From Natronobacillus azotifigens (GTDB lineage: Bacteria; Bacillota; Bacilli; Bacillales; Amphibacillaceae), in the NCBI RefSeq assembly GCF_026805325.1, contig NZ_JAPRAT010000001.1, positions 165,980 to 229,979 of the forward strand: 64,000 bases of DNA. Direction: 5' to 3'. Within the stretch, counting starts at the first letter, position 1, and every line of letters starts with the position of its first letter. Under the pieces are notes generated by a model, which worked only from the letters and a program-made list of their open reading frames with translations, ran no database searches and had not been told where the DNA came from. A program made the position numbers and the translations under genes. This document shows, one piece after another, positions 24,614-33,361 of the stretch.

Positions 24614-26170
24614 ATGAATGAAGAAAGTTATCAATACCGCACAAAAAAACCATCGATTGTCTTTTACTGTTCAGCAGTAATTGTTTCGTTATTTGTTTTA
24701 TGGGGAGCGATCACGCCTTCTTCTTTATATGAAGCAACAGCAGAAGCGTTGGATTGGATGATTCATCATTTTGGCTGGTTTTATATGCTGGTAACACTAT
24801 CGTTTGTGGTTTTTGTGATTGGCTTAGCTGCAGGTCCTTATGGAAGGCTAAAGTTAGGAAAACCGGATGATTTACCCGAATACACATGGTTTTCATGGAT
24901 AGGTATGCTATTTGCGGCGGGAGTAGGTGTTGGTTTTGTTTTTTGGGGAGTGGCTGAACCATTGCTATACTTTGGTGATCCCCCACCAATTGGAGTGGAG
25001 GCGAATACGACTGAAGCTGCGTTAGCTAGTTTGCGCTATAGCGTTTTTCATTGGGCACTGCACCCATGGGCGATCTTCTCCATTATCGGACTAACGCTCG
25101 CTTACGTTCAATACAAAAAGGATCAACCGGCCTTAATAAGTTCTGCCTTCTATCCATTAATTGGGGAAAAGGCTAATGGGAAAACAGGACAGGCAATTAA
25201 TTTTCTTGCAGTTATCACGACAGCAATAGGTGTAGCTACTACTTTTGGTTTAAGTGCTTTACAAATTAGTGGTGGACTATCTTATTTAACCAATATCCCT
25301 AATAATGCCACCACACAAATGGTGATTATAGGAATCGTAACGATTTTATTCATGATTTCTGCGGCAAGAGGGGTCAATAAAGGGATCAAAATATTAAGTA
25401 ACACAAATTTAGTGGTAGCGGTATTATTGTTTACCTTTGTAATCGTTGTAGGACCGACAATTTTTATATTAGAAAATACGGTTACAACATTAGGGGGGTA
25501 TGTAAGTAATCTTATTCCGATGAGCTTAACATTAACACCATTCTCTGATTCAGATTGGCTGGGGAGAAATACTATTTTCTTTTGGGCATGGCATGTATCA
25601 TGGGCTCCTTTCGTTGGTTTGTTCATTGCACGAATCTCTAGAGGAAGAACGATTCGTGAATTTATTGCGGGAGTGTTAGTTGTACCTTCCTTAGTCGCCA
25701 TTCTTTGGTTTTCTGTTTTCGGTGGGACAGCCTTAAATATTGAAATGATTCAATCTGGTGGAATTGCAGAGCTTGTGAATAATGAAGTTGAGGTTGCGTT
25801 ATTCGCAATGTTGGCTGAATTGCCATTACACACTGTTACATCTACTTTAGCCGTTTTACTTGTTATCATTTTCTTTATTACTTCTGCTGATTCAGCTTCT
25901 TATGTATTGGGGGTAATGAGTTCAAAAGGAAGTCTTTCTCCTAAACGGTGGGTTAAATTTGTATGGGGGATATTAATAGCAGGAACCGCTAGTGTGCTTT
26001 TGCTAAGTGGAGAGGGAGGATTGGATGCACTTCAGACCGCATCTATAGTTGTTGCACTACCGTTTACGGTAATCATGATCCTGATGATTATCTCCGTTTT
26101 ATTCATGTTCAGTAATGATCTATATGTGCAAGGTAGACAGGAGAAAAAAGAAAACAATACAAAAGAATAA
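24614..26170 (+). CDS. BCCT family transporter (glycine betaine/choline type)
   Basis: A 518-residue sodium-coupled betaine/carnitine/choline transporter with 12 predicted helices. Signature stretches are GVGFVFWGVAEPLLYF and FFWAWHVSWAPFVGLFIARISRGRTIREF, with the tryptophan-rich substrate site. Comparable to OpuD/BetL; it would import compatible solutes during salt stress. ATG 24614 (MNEESYQYRTKKP) is chosen because the longer reading frame from 24521 begins inside a repeat remnant and has no family similarity. The ribosome site is weak (AAGAA). Terminator follows. Confidence 0.92.
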   Translation: MNEESYQYRTKKPSIVFYCSAVIVSLFVLWGAITPSSLYEATAEALDWMIHHFGWFYMLVTLSFVVFVIGLAAGPYGRLKLGKPDDLPEYTWFSWIGMLFAAGVGVGFVFWGVAEPLLYFGDPPPIGVEANTTEAALASLRYSVFHWALHPWAIFSIIGLTLAYVQYKKDQPALISSAFYPLIGEKANGKTGQAINFLAVITTAIGVATTFGLSALQISGGLSYLTNIPNNATTQMVIIGIVTILFMISAARGVNKGIKILSNTNLVVAVLLFTFVIVVGPTIFILENTVTTLGGYVSNLIPMSLTLTPFSDSDWLGRNTIFFWAWHVSWAPFVGLFIARISRGRTIREFIAGVLVVPSLVAILWFSVFGGTALNIEMIQSGGIAELVNNEVEVALFAMLAELPLHTVTSTLAVLLVIIFFITSADSASYVLGVMSSKGSLSPKRWVKFVWGILIAGTASVLLLSGEGGLDALQTASIVVALPFTVIMILMIISVLFMFSNDLYVQGRQEKKENNTKE

Positions 26171-26179
26171 TGAATTAGA

Positions 26180-26221
26180 AAAGCCTGTATTGTGAATGAT
26201 TCACACAATGCAGGCTTTTCC
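26180..26221 (+). terminator. Terminator after BCCT transporter
   Basis: AAAAGCCTGTATTGTG / CACAATGCAGGCTTTT around AATGATT. Confidence 0.92.
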
Positions 26222-26264
26222 ATTGTTTTTTGAAAGCGAAAAAGACATAAAATGTTCACAATTA

Positions 26265-26280
26265 TGTGATGTTTTTCACA
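26265..26280. promoter_or_regulatory. Fnr box upstream of feoA
   Basis: TGTGATGTTTTTCACA is an exact TGTGA-N6-TCACA, the Bacillus Fnr (CRP/FNR family) consensus. Its centre is about 42 bases before the start expected from TATAAT at 26303-26308, the classic class II activator position. Confidence 0.7.
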
Positions 26281-26302
26281 TAAATTCGTTATAATATTCT
26301 GC

Positions 26303-26308
26303 TATAAT
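26303..26308 (+). promoter_or_regulatory. -10 box of feo promoter
   Basis: TATAAT with no good -35 hexamer at 17 bases, which suits an activator-dependent promoter with the Fnr box at -42. A second TATAAT lies at 26290-26295. Confidence 0.5.
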
Positions 26309-26316
26309 GAATTTAG

Positions 26317-26331
26317 TGAGAATAGTTATCA
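26317..26331. promoter_or_regulatory. Fur box, imperfect
   Basis: TGAGAATAGTTATCA matches the 7-1-7 Fur consensus TGATAAT-N-ATTATCA at 12 of 14 positions, at the presumed start of transcription. Confidence 0.65.
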
Positions 26332-26387
26332 TTTAGAACGTGTACATGAAGTTCCTAGCCATAGAGGCTTTTTTTAAAAAGACATAA

Positions 26388-26402
26388 TGATAATGATTAT
26401 CA
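26388..26402. promoter_or_regulatory. Fur box, perfect 7-1-7
   Basis: TGATAATGATTATCA is a perfect Fur 7-1-7 palindrome, extended on both sides (AATGATAATGATTATCATT). It lies 20 bases before the feoA start. Confidence 0.88.
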
Positions 26403-26421
26403 TTATTAAGGAGGGTTGAAC

Positions 26422-26637
26422 ATGAATTTATATGAGATGAAGAAAAACACACGTTGTTTTATTGAAGGTGTTCCCAATAATCAGCTGCTTTCTATTTTTG
26501 GAATTAGACCGGGATGTGAGATTTGTGTGTTAACAAGACAACCTTTTCATGGCCCGATCGTAGTTAAGCACAAACATAGAAATATTGCGATTGATAAACA
26601 CTTTGCTTTAAACATTGATGTTAGGTTGGTGAATTAG
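26422..26637 (+). CDS. feoA: Ferrous iron transport protein FeoA
   Basis: A 71-residue cytoplasmic SH3-like protein that associates with FeoB. It shows the usual small beta-barrel pattern (RCFIEGVPNNQLLSIFGIRPGCEICVLTRQPFHGPIVVKHKHRNIAIDKHFA). ATG 26422 follows AAGGAGGGTTGAAC; the TTG at 26416 overlaps the ribosome site. It is first in an iron-regulated operon with feoB three bases after its stop. Confidence 0.93.
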   Translation: MNLYEMKKNTRCFIEGVPNNQLLSIFGIRPGCEICVLTRQPFHGPIVVKHKHRNIAIDKHFALNIDVRLVN

Positions 26638-26640
26638 TTT

Positions 26641-28404
26641 ATGGATTGTCATGTTGAGTATGATGGGAAGTTTGATCATAAAAATGCTGTGTTGCTAATT
26701 GGTAACCCTAACGTAGGTAAGAGTGTTATTTTTTCCAAATTAACTGGTATACATGTGATGTCATCCAACTATGCTGGGACAACGGTTCAATTAATGACAG
26801 GAAAAATGGAGGCAAATAAAGCAAAGGTTCCTGTGGTTGATTTACCGGGAACATATTCTTTACAAGCTAATTCAGAGGCTGAAATGGTGGCAGTGAATAT
26901 ACTTAATCAAGGTGGAAGAGTGATTGTTTGTGTATTAGATGCAACGAATTTAGCTCGCGACTTAATGTTAGCGAGAGAGCTAGAAAAATTTCAGGTTCCC
27001 ATTGTATATGCTTTAAATTTGGTTGATGTTGCAGAACGCAAGGGGATCTCGATCGATAGCAAGGAATTAGGAAGGTTATTACATGCTCCTGTAATCGAAA
27101 CAGTTGCAACGAAAAACATAGGAATCCCACAATTAAAAGAATCAATTGCTTATTTTTATCATGCAAGTATTGATTCGAGTGAGCGATTGGATTCCTCATT
27201 TAAAACACTTCATGATGAGAGTATCGACGAAATTGTTAATCAGGTTGAAACGATTTCAACGGTTAAGCAAACATGGATCGATCGAATTGGTGAAGCTATG
27301 TTAAGGCCGATACCTGGGGTGCCAATTGCAATGTTTGTTCTTGCCCTTTCTTTAGGAATCGTTGTAGGTGGAGGGAAAGCACTACGCTCCCTTCTGTTGC
27401 TACCAATAGTAAATGACTTTTATGTTCCAAATATTACTGCACTAGTCGAACGATTTCTATCTGAGGGAGCACTTCAGAATATATTAGTTGGTGAATTTGG
27501 TGTTTTAGTAAAAGGTATTGAGTGGCCCTTTGCCTTAATATTACCATATGTGTTGTTGTTTTATTTTGTGCTTTCTTTTCTAGAAGATAGCGGATATTTA
27601 CCTAGACTAGCCGTTTTAGTAGATGGATTATTACGAAAAGTAGGTCTACCTGGTCACAATATTGTTCCATTTATTATGGGGTATGGGTGCGCCGTTCCTG
27701 CTATTTTAGGTACGAGAGCTTCAACCTCCTACAAAGAACGATTAATTCTTACTTGTCTTATTTCAATTGGAGTTCCTTGTACAGCACAAACGGGAGCATT
27801 TATCGCTTTATTAGGTGATCAATCCATTCTTGCCTTATTATTTATTTTTATTTTATCCTTTGGTGTTATTATTTTCGCTGGTACGATGTTAAATCGGTGG
27901 GTCCCAGGCCGAGCAGAACCAGTGATTATCGATGTTCCTAGCTTACTAGTACCTAACTTTAGTTCTTTTATGAAAAAGATCTGGATTCGATTGAAACACT
28001 TTTTATTAGAAGCTGAAATACCGATGATGTTAGGAATTATCTTGGCAGCCTTAATTTTTGAAACAGCTCTTATTCATTTACTTGGAAGTTGGCTTGAGCC
28101 ACTAATGGTTCATTGGCTTGGTTTACCAAAAGAGGCTAGTATTACGCTACTGCTTGGCATTATTCGACGTGAATTAGCCGTGATGCCTTTGTTAGAGATG
28201 AATTTAAGTGTATTACAATTAATTGTTGGTTCAGTCGTTGCCCTTTTCTATCTACCATGTATTTCTGTGTTTATTGTATTAGTAAAGGAATTTAAACTAA
28301 AAGTAGCGATCTATCTTTTTCTTGCTACTACGACTTTAGCATTATTATTTGGTGGGCTTATTCATCAAATTGGTAGATTTGTATTATTTTTGTTAGAAAG
28401 ATAG
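26641..28404 (+). CDS. feoB: Ferrous iron transporter FeoB
   Basis: A 587-residue Fe2+ transporter. The N-terminal G domain has G1 GNPNVGKS, G3 DLPGTYSL and G4 NLVD (in YALNLVDVAER). The membrane part carries the gate motifs GYGCAVPAILGTRA and SIGVPCTAQTGAF, and IIRRELAVM. It is shorter than the common 660-770-residue FeoB but all signature regions are present. It takes up ferrous iron, favoured in low oxygen, matching the Fnr and Fur sites upstream. The following gene starts within 10 bases, so the operon continues. Confidence 0.94.
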   Translation: MDCHVEYDGKFDHKNAVLLIGNPNVGKSVIFSKLTGIHVMSSNYAGTTVQLMTGKMEANKAKVPVVDLPGTYSLQANSEAEMVAVNILNQGGRVIVCVLDATNLARDLMLARELEKFQVPIVYALNLVDVAERKGISIDSKELGRLLHAPVIETVATKNIGIPQLKESIAYFYHASIDSSERLDSSFKTLHDESIDEIVNQVETISTVKQTWIDRIGEAMLRPIPGVPIAMFVLALSLGIVVGGGKALRSLLLLPIVNDFYVPNITALVERFLSEGALQNILVGEFGVLVKGIEWPFALILPYVLLFYFVLSFLEDSGYLPRLAVLVDGLLRKVGLPGHNIVPFIMGYGCAVPAILGTRASTSYKERLILTCLISIGVPCTAQTGAFIALLGDQSILALLFIFILSFGVIIFAGTMLNRWVPGRAEPVIIDVPSLLVPNFSSFMKKIWIRLKHFLLEAEIPMMLGIILAALIFETALIHLLGSWLEPLMVHWLGLPKEASITLLLGIIRRELAVMPLLEMNLSVLQLIVGSVVALFYLPCISVFIVLVKEFKLKVAIYLFLATTTLALLFGGLIHQIGRFVLFLLER

Positions 28405-28413
28405 GTGATATCT

Positions 28414-28917
28414 ATGTGTTTTATTCGTTGGACAACAAAGTGGTTAGAGCAATCTGCGTCTTGTCGCTGTATTGGTTGGTATTTGTTTGAAAAATATTAC
28501 CGAAACATCGTTACAACAGAAATTGATTTAGGCAATATAGGTGCGGAAGATCGCGTGCTGTGTATCGGAGGAGGTTCAGTCCCGGCTACTGCTATTGTCA
28601 TCGCCCAAAAAACGAAGGCAAATGTCACTGTCATTGATATAGATGCTGATGCCGTTAACAGAGCGAACAAAGTAATAAAAAAGTTAAAGTTAACAGATCT
28701 TATTGATGTAATTCAAGCAGGTGGCGAAGAAATATGTCCGAAAGATTTTTCTGTTGTACATATCGCTAGACAAGTATTTCCTCAAAAAAGAGTACTTCAG
28801 TCTGTATGGCTTCGCTCCATTCGAGGAACTCGTATTTTGGTTCGGCAACAAAACGATAGAGGTTTACTAGCACGTTTGGTTAGAAAAATGAATGCAACAA
28901 CGTTACTTGTTAGGTAA
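28414..28917 (+). CDS. Nicotianamine-synthase-like SAM-binding enzyme
   Basis: A 167-residue Rossmann-fold SAM-binding protein. The glycine motif VLCIGGGSVPATAIVIAQ and acidic VTVIDIDADAVN resemble the core of nicotianamine synthase (plant NAS: VGSGPxPLTSIVLA), and a late LVRQQNDRGLL recalls the NAS VVRSAHGARG stretch. NAS and bacterial CntL move the aminocarboxypropyl group of SAM to an amine to build metal chelators. It is much shorter than NAS (about 270-320), so it may be the bare catalytic core or an ordinary methyltransferase. ATG 28414 follows AGGTGATATCT. Co-transcribed with feoAB. The NAS link is by eye only. Confidence 0.7.
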   Translation: MCFIRWTTKWLEQSASCRCIGWYLFEKYYRNIVTTEIDLGNIGAEDRVLCIGGGSVPATAIVIAQKTKANVTVIDIDADAVNRANKVIKKLKLTDLIDVIQAGGEEICPKDFSVVHIARQVFPQKRVLQSVWLRSIRGTRILVRQQNDRGLLARLVRKMNATTLLVR

Positions 28918-28922
28918 TCAGA

Positions 28923-29906
28923 ATGAAAAGAAAAAAATACATTTTCAGTTGTCTGCTTTTACTTATTGTGTTTCTATTTTTCATTGATATTACAGATATC
29001 GTCCAGGGATTTCGCCAGATTCATTTTGAGTACTTTATTGTTTTATTTTTTCTTCAAATCGTATCGATGATATTGATAAACGTGCAGTGGTTGTCAATTA
29101 ATCGTTGGTTGAAGTTGGATCAGGTTTTCTCGGTTATTGTAGAAATGAATATGTTAGGTAATTTAGTTGAAGTGATTACTCCCGCTGTCAAGGCAGGTGG
29201 AGAAGTTACGAAGGTGGTTTGGCTTGCGAAGAACAATCACTTGAAGGCTGGTGTGGCTACTGCTTATGTTGGAACACAGAAAATCATTAGTTTAGCTGGG
29301 TTCTTATGTTTGAATTTTATTAGTACTCTATTCTTTCTAATAGGTAATTATCGTGTTATCAATCATTGGTTATTGATCATCAGTTTATTATTGCTTATTA
29401 TCCTCTTTTTGCTCGTTTTGTATCTATTCCTATATCCAGGACAAATAAAAAAAGGCATTATCCGTTTTAAACGATGGAAGAACAATAATAAAATCGAGGA
29501 TTTTTTTGTTCAACTAGAAGAAACGGTTAAGCAACTGAAAAGCAATTACTGTTATTTGATTTATCAGTTAATCCTTTCGATTGTTATTTGGTTATTGTTT
29601 GCAGTTAAACTAGCTTATTTGTGTAGTGTTTTTGATCTTAACCTTCCTTTTTTTGTTATTGCGATGATGACATATATAACATACTTGATCGGAATGATTC
29701 CAATGCTACCAGGAGGAATTGGTACTTTTGAGGCTAGTCTTATCCTGTTTCTTACCTCGTTTGGCGCATCCACTGACATCGTATTTGCTATTGCTCTATT
29801 GTTTCGCCTTGCTACATATTGGTTAGTGTTTTTCATCAGCATAAGTTATTTATTCATGAAAGGATTTTACACATGGCTATTAAGAAAAAAATTCCAAACC
29901 TTGTAA
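28923..29906 (+). CDS. Flippase-like / LPG-synthase TM-region protein
   Basis: A 327-residue polytopic membrane protein of the UPF0104 / lysylphosphatidylglycerol synthase transmembrane (AglD-like) family. It has about eight helices, the ITPAVKAGGEVTKVVWL segment and the C-terminal GMIPMLPGGIGTFEASLILFL segment typical of the family. The soluble aminoacyl-transfer domain of MprF is absent. Such proteins are thought to flip or modify lipids. It starts 6 bases after the NAS-like gene and overlaps the phosphatidyltransferase gene by 34 bases, so it is tightly tied to lipid chemistry within the feo operon. Confidence 0.85.
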   Translation: MKRKKYIFSCLLLLIVFLFFIDITDIVQGFRQIHFEYFIVLFFLQIVSMILINVQWLSINRWLKLDQVFSVIVEMNMLGNLVEVITPAVKAGGEVTKVVWLAKNNHLKAGVATAYVGTQKIISLAGFLCLNFISTLFFLIGNYRVINHWLLIISLLLLIILFLLVLYLFLYPGQIKKGIIRFKRWKNNNKIEDFFVQLEETVKQLKSNYCYLIYQLILSIVIWLLFAVKLAYLCSVFDLNLPFFVIAMMTYITYLIGMIPMLPGGIGTFEASLILFLTSFGASTDIVFAIALLFRLATYWLVFFISISYLFMKGFYTWLLRKKFQTL

Positions 29907-30421
29907 CCTTCTTAAATTTACTCTGCGGATTATTAGCAATTTTATTAATAAGCATGAATCCTAATGGTTCTACTTTTTTGATCAGCTCTATTCTAATTTT
30001 TCTAGCTGCAATCACAGACTTTTTGGATGGGCATTTAGCGAGAAGATGGCAAGCAGAGACATTGGTGGGAAAAGAACTAGATTCATTAGCCGACATCACT
30101 TCATTTGGCTTTGCTCCCATTCTAATCGCGTTTCACTTGTATCTATCAAATTTCGGATGGTTTGGCTTTATTGTGGTATTCATCTACGTTCTTTCGGGTG
30201 CTTATCGCCTAGCTTGTTACAATGTGAAAAAATTTTATGGTGTTTACCAGGGACTTCCCATTACGGTGGGAGGAATGGGGGTAACTATAATCAATCTTAT
30301 CGTATATCGATTGTTGAAATCTGAAACAATCTTGACCTACCATTATCCATTTTGTCTAATTCTCATTTTGTTGATCGCATATTTTATGAATTCAAAAATC
30401 AAAATGAAAAAAATTTGGTAA
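29873..30421 (+). CDS. pssA: CDP-alcohol phosphatidyltransferase (PssA-like)
   Basis: A 182-residue membrane enzyme with the complete CDP-alcohol phosphotransferase signature DG-x2-AR-x8-G-x3-D-x3-D in DGHLARRWQAETLVGKELD, then SLAD. Its MAIKKKIPNLVTFLNLLCG start and ITSFGFAP segment point to CDP-diacylglycerol-serine O-phosphatidyltransferase. ATG 29873 follows AAAGGATTTTACAC and lies inside the 3' end of the flippase gene. No phosphatidylserine decarboxylase gene is adjacent. Its presence in an iron-uptake operon is unusual; it might supply a phospholipid acceptor for the NAS-like enzyme. Confidence 0.85.
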   Translation: MAIKKKIPNLVTFLNLLCGLLAILLISMNPNGSTFLISSILIFLAAITDFLDGHLARRWQAETLVGKELDSLADITSFGFAPILIAFHLYLSNFGWFGFIVVFIYVLSGAYRLACYNVKKFYGVYQGLPITVGGMGVTIINLIVYRLLKSETILTYHYPFCLILILLIAYFMNSKIKMKKIW

Positions 30422-30452
30422 GAACACAAATTATATATAGGAGTGTATATTC

Positions 30453-30626
30453 ATGATGGAAGTTATTGTGGTGATGTTGTTAATTAGTTATATTGGGGGG
30501 CTAATTTTTCGTTTAATCAAAAAGAATAAAATTGAACCATGTAAAGATTGTGTGTTAAAAAATAGTTGTCAGCCGCTACAATCTGCTTCGTCATGCAAAG
30601 ATAAAAGGAAAGTTTATCAAAAGTAA
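30453..30626 (+). CDS. FeoB-associated Cys-rich membrane protein
   Basis: A 57-residue protein with one N-terminal membrane helix (residues 3-22) followed by a short Lys-rich, Cys-rich tail (CKDCVLKNSC plus a later Cys; Cys30, 33, 39, 48). This matches the small FeoB-associated Cys-rich membrane proteins encoded at the end of many Firmicute feo operons, which may bind iron or an iron-sulfur group for FeoB. ATG 30453 follows TAGGAGTGTATATTC. Confidence 0.85.
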   Translation: MMEVIVVMLLISYIGGLIFRLIKKNKIEPCKDCVLKNSCQPLQSASSCKDKRKVYQK

Positions 30627-30921
30627 TGATCCCCTATTGCAAATCCTGCAGTCCCACCCTTTCATATACTCGTTTCTTTCGTCTTACTTATTGGAAAGTG
30701 ACACGCTGTAACGTGACATAACAAGCGTTAGCATGTCACGATCAGCCCCTTATAAAATTTGCTTCTTATTTTTTAAAAAAAGACCAAGTGGTTTTCCCTT
30801 TTTTTTATCCACAAATAATTCTTATTCAGATTCTCTTGAAAAATTAATAAAAGGATATAGGCTGGTCTATTAATATTTGCTAAAATAGAAAAAGAAAGCA
30901 ATAAATATAAGGAGAGTAACT
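30627..30921. other. Gene-free gap with imperfect hairpin
   Basis: 295 bases with no gene. At 30698-30739 GTGACACGCTGTAACG can pair with CGTTAGCATGTCAC (2-base bulge), but there is no T tract directly after it. It could be the end of the feo operon or a remnant of another repeat. Confidence 0.45.
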
Positions 30922-31173
30922 ATGACTTGCAAAGGCTGTTCTGCTTCTGTCAGACATACAAAAGCGGAAGTAGAAGCATTAGTGAAAGATCAACTTGCAT
31001 TAGAAATAGATGTTGTATCCAATTCAGTCTATCAAGAAAGACTTTCCATTTGTGAACGATGTCCGAACTTACAATATGGAACCACATGTGGTTATTGTGG
31101 TTGTTTTGTTGCGTTTCGGGCAAAGCTAGCATATAAAAGATGTCCCGATCCATCTGGGGCCAAGTGGGCTTGA
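30922..31173 (+). CDS. DUF6171 family Cys-rich protein
   Basis: An 83-residue protein with nine cysteines arranged as two or more zinc-knuckle-like pairs: CKGC near the N-terminus, CERC in the middle, CGYCGC later and a final KRCP. The order matches the DUF6171 family of Bacilli. A zinc-binding or nucleic-acid-binding role is plausible but unproven. ATG 30922 follows AAGGAGAGTAACT. The M20 hydrolase gene begins 33 bases downstream, so the two may be co-transcribed. Confidence 0.82.
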   Translation: MTCKGCSASVRHTKAEVEALVKDQLALEIDVVSNSVYQERLSICERCPNLQYGTTCGYCGCFVAFRAKLAYKRCPDPSGAKWA

Positions 31174-31205
31174 TAGGAATTTTGAGGGAAGAAGAGGGGA
31201 TAATA

Positions 31206-32366
31206 GTGAAAAGTCAATTAAAACAAGATGTAGATCAGTTAGCAAAAGAGTTAATTGCAATAAGTGATGACTTATATAATCATCCAGAACTTGGGGATCA
31301 AGAATTTGAGTCCATGAAAAAACTCGTAAAATTATTAGAGCAACACCATTTTGTTGTAGAAACAGATATTGTGGGACGACCAACTGCGTTTCGTGCAACG
31401 TATGATAGCAATAAGCCTGGTCCAACCATAGCTTTTTTAGCAGAATATGATGCGTTGCCTGGAATTGGCCATGGATGTGGTCATAACCTGATTGGCACGA
31501 TGAGTGTTGGAGCGGGGATTAGTTTAAGCAAGCGGGTAGATCAAGTTGGTGGGAAAATTGTCGTACTTGGCACACCAGCAGAAGAAACAAATGGAGCAAA
31601 AGTGCCAATGGCAGAGGCGAATGTTTTTGAGGATATTGATGTTGCGATGATGGCTCACCCAAACGGGGTATCCAGTAGAAGTGGGACATCACTTGCGATG
31701 GATGCGATTGAATTTGCTTATCAAGGAAAAACTAGTCATGCAGCAACTTCACCTGAGGAAGGAATCAACGCACTCGATAGTGTCATTCAATTATTCAATG
31801 GAATAAACGCACTTCGTCAACATGTAAAGTCAGATGTTCGAATCCATGGAATTATTGCAGAAGGTGGAGTCGCAGCGAATGTTGTACCTGAACGAGCGGT
31901 GGCTCAATTTTATATCCGTGCAAAAGAACGCTCCTACCTAAATGAAGTTGTCGAGAAAGTAAAAGCGATAGCAGAGGCTGCAGCGAAAATGACCGGAGCT
32001 ACCTTAGCCATGCGTCCATATGAATTAAGTTATGATGATATGCGAACGAACGAAACATTATCTGAAGCTTTTAATCAAAATCTAATAGAAGCTGGTGAGA
32101 CAACCATCTATCCAGCAGATAAAGGCAGTGGCTCAATTGATATGGGGAATGTAAGTCAAGTAGTACCCGCCATTCATCCATATATCGGGTTAGACAAACC
32201 AGAATTGATTGCACACACCCAAGCGTTTGCAGATCAAACCATCACACCAGCAGGTCATCAGACCCTTGTTCGAGGTGTATTGGCTTTAGCGTTAACTGGT
32301 TATGATGTTCTCACAGATAAAGCATTATTGAGCCAAATAAAAGTAGAATTTGAACGAGGAATTTGA
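31206..32366 (+). CDS. M20 family amidohydrolase (AbgB/YxeP-like)
   Basis: A 386-residue metal-dependent amidohydrolase of the M20D branch. Metal and catalytic motifs: AEYDALPGIGHGCGHNLIG and GTPAEETNGAK, with the dimerisation lid between and a late STDMGNVS-like segment (GSIDMGNVSQ). GTG 31206 after GAGGGGATAATA is preferred; the longer frame from 31140 lies inside the preceding gene. The polar amino-acid ABC importer genes follow immediately, an arrangement also seen in the yxe operon of B. subtilis, so it may release an amino acid from an N-acyl or p-aminobenzoyl conjugate taken up by that importer. Confidence 0.88.
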   Translation: MKSQLKQDVDQLAKELIAISDDLYNHPELGDQEFESMKKLVKLLEQHHFVVETDIVGRPTAFRATYDSNKPGPTIAFLAEYDALPGIGHGCGHNLIGTMSVGAGISLSKRVDQVGGKIVVLGTPAEETNGAKVPMAEANVFEDIDVAMMAHPNGVSSRSGTSLAMDAIEFAYQGKTSHAATSPEEGINALDSVIQLFNGINALRQHVKSDVRIHGIIAEGGVAANVVPERAVAQFYIRAKERSYLNEVVEKVKAIAEAAAKMTGATLAMRPYELSYDDMRTNETLSEAFNQNLIEAGETTIYPADKGSGSIDMGNVSQVVPAIHPYIGLDKPELIAHTQAFADQTITPAGHQTLVRGVLALALTGYDVLTDKALLSQIKVEFERGI

Positions 32367-32423
32367 TAGGAAAAAATTTATTTTTGCTTTTTTAAACATT
32401 TTACTTCCCAAACGGATAATTAT

Positions 32424-32452
32424 TTGTTAAAATTCATTATCATGTATAAATA
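32424..32452 (+). promoter_or_regulatory. Promoter of amino-acid ABC operon
   Basis: TTGTTA (32424-32429), 17 bases, TAAATA (32447-32452), about 25 bases before the ribosome site of the binding-protein gene. Confidence 0.55.
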
Positions 32453-32477
32453 TACAAAATGAAGAGGGGAAGAAATA

Positions 32478-33323
32478 ATGAAAAAAATTGTACTGTTAAT
32501 GATGTTGATTGGTTTATTCACGTTGGGACTAGTTGCATGTGGTACGACAGATAATGATGTAACAGAGCCAAGTGATGAAAATACAGAAGTAAATAACGAA
32601 AATACCCAAGCGGATAATGATGCTTCCAATGATGATGGTGAACCGGAAGAAAGAGACACGTTGATTATGGCAACTTCTGCTGATTATCCACCATTTGAAT
32701 TTAGAGATACTAGTGGAGAGATTGTTGGTTTTGATATAGCTTTAGCTTATTATATTGCAGGTGAATTAGGTTATGAGTTAGAAATTCGCGACATGGACTT
32801 TAATGGTTTAATAGGAGCTCTTCAGAACAATCGAGTTGATATGGTTATCTCTGGAATGTCAGCAACGGAATCAAGAAGAGAAAATGTTGACTTCTCTACA
32901 GAATACCATCATTCTGCTGAAATGTTTATCACACAACAGGGATCAGATATTACTTCCATCGAAGATTTTAATGGAAAGAGAATCGGTGTCCAACTAGGCT
33001 CCATTCAAGAAGAAGGTGCAGAAGCCTTAAAAGAACAATATGATATTGAAATACACGCAGTTGACCAGGCAACAACGTTAATTCAAGAATTAAATACGAA
33101 CCGTATTGATATAGCGTATATGGATAAATCCGCTGCGCTTGGATTTATCGAATCACAAAATTTAGCGGGATTTGATGATCCAACATCTAATTCACCAGGA
33201 ATGGCGGTTGCTTTTCCAAAAGGTAGCGATCTTGTTGAACGAGTGAATGCAGCGATTGCGAGTGCAGAGGAATCTGGATATTTGCAAGAATTAAGAGACG
33301 AATGGTTAAGTGAAGAAGACTAA
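32478..33323 (+). CDS. Amino-acid ABC transporter substrate-binding lipoprotein
   Basis: A 281-residue lipoprotein: signal peptide with lipobox LVACG (Cys21), acidic Asn/Asp/Glu linker, then a family-3 solute-binding domain (TLIMATSADYPPFEFRDTSGEIVGFDIALAYYI, later RIDIAYMDKSAA). This is the ArtP/GlnH/FliY type that binds polar amino acids. ATG 32478 follows GAGGGGAAGAAATA. The permease and ATPase genes follow, making a complete importer. Exact amino acid (arginine, glutamine, cystine or other) not decided. Confidence 0.92.
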   Translation: MKKIVLLMMLIGLFTLGLVACGTTDNDVTEPSDENTEVNNENTQADNDASNDDGEPEERDTLIMATSADYPPFEFRDTSGEIVGFDIALAYYIAGELGYELEIRDMDFNGLIGALQNNRVDMVISGMSATESRRENVDFSTEYHHSAEMFITQQGSDITSIEDFNGKRIGVQLGSIQEEGAEALKEQYDIEIHAVDQATTLIQELNTNRIDIAYMDKSAALGFIESQNLAGFDDPTSNSPGMAVAFPKGSDLVERVNAAIASAEESGYLQELRDEWLSEED

Positions 33324-33361
33324 ACAAATAGAAATTATTATATAGAAATGAGGTGTAAGGC

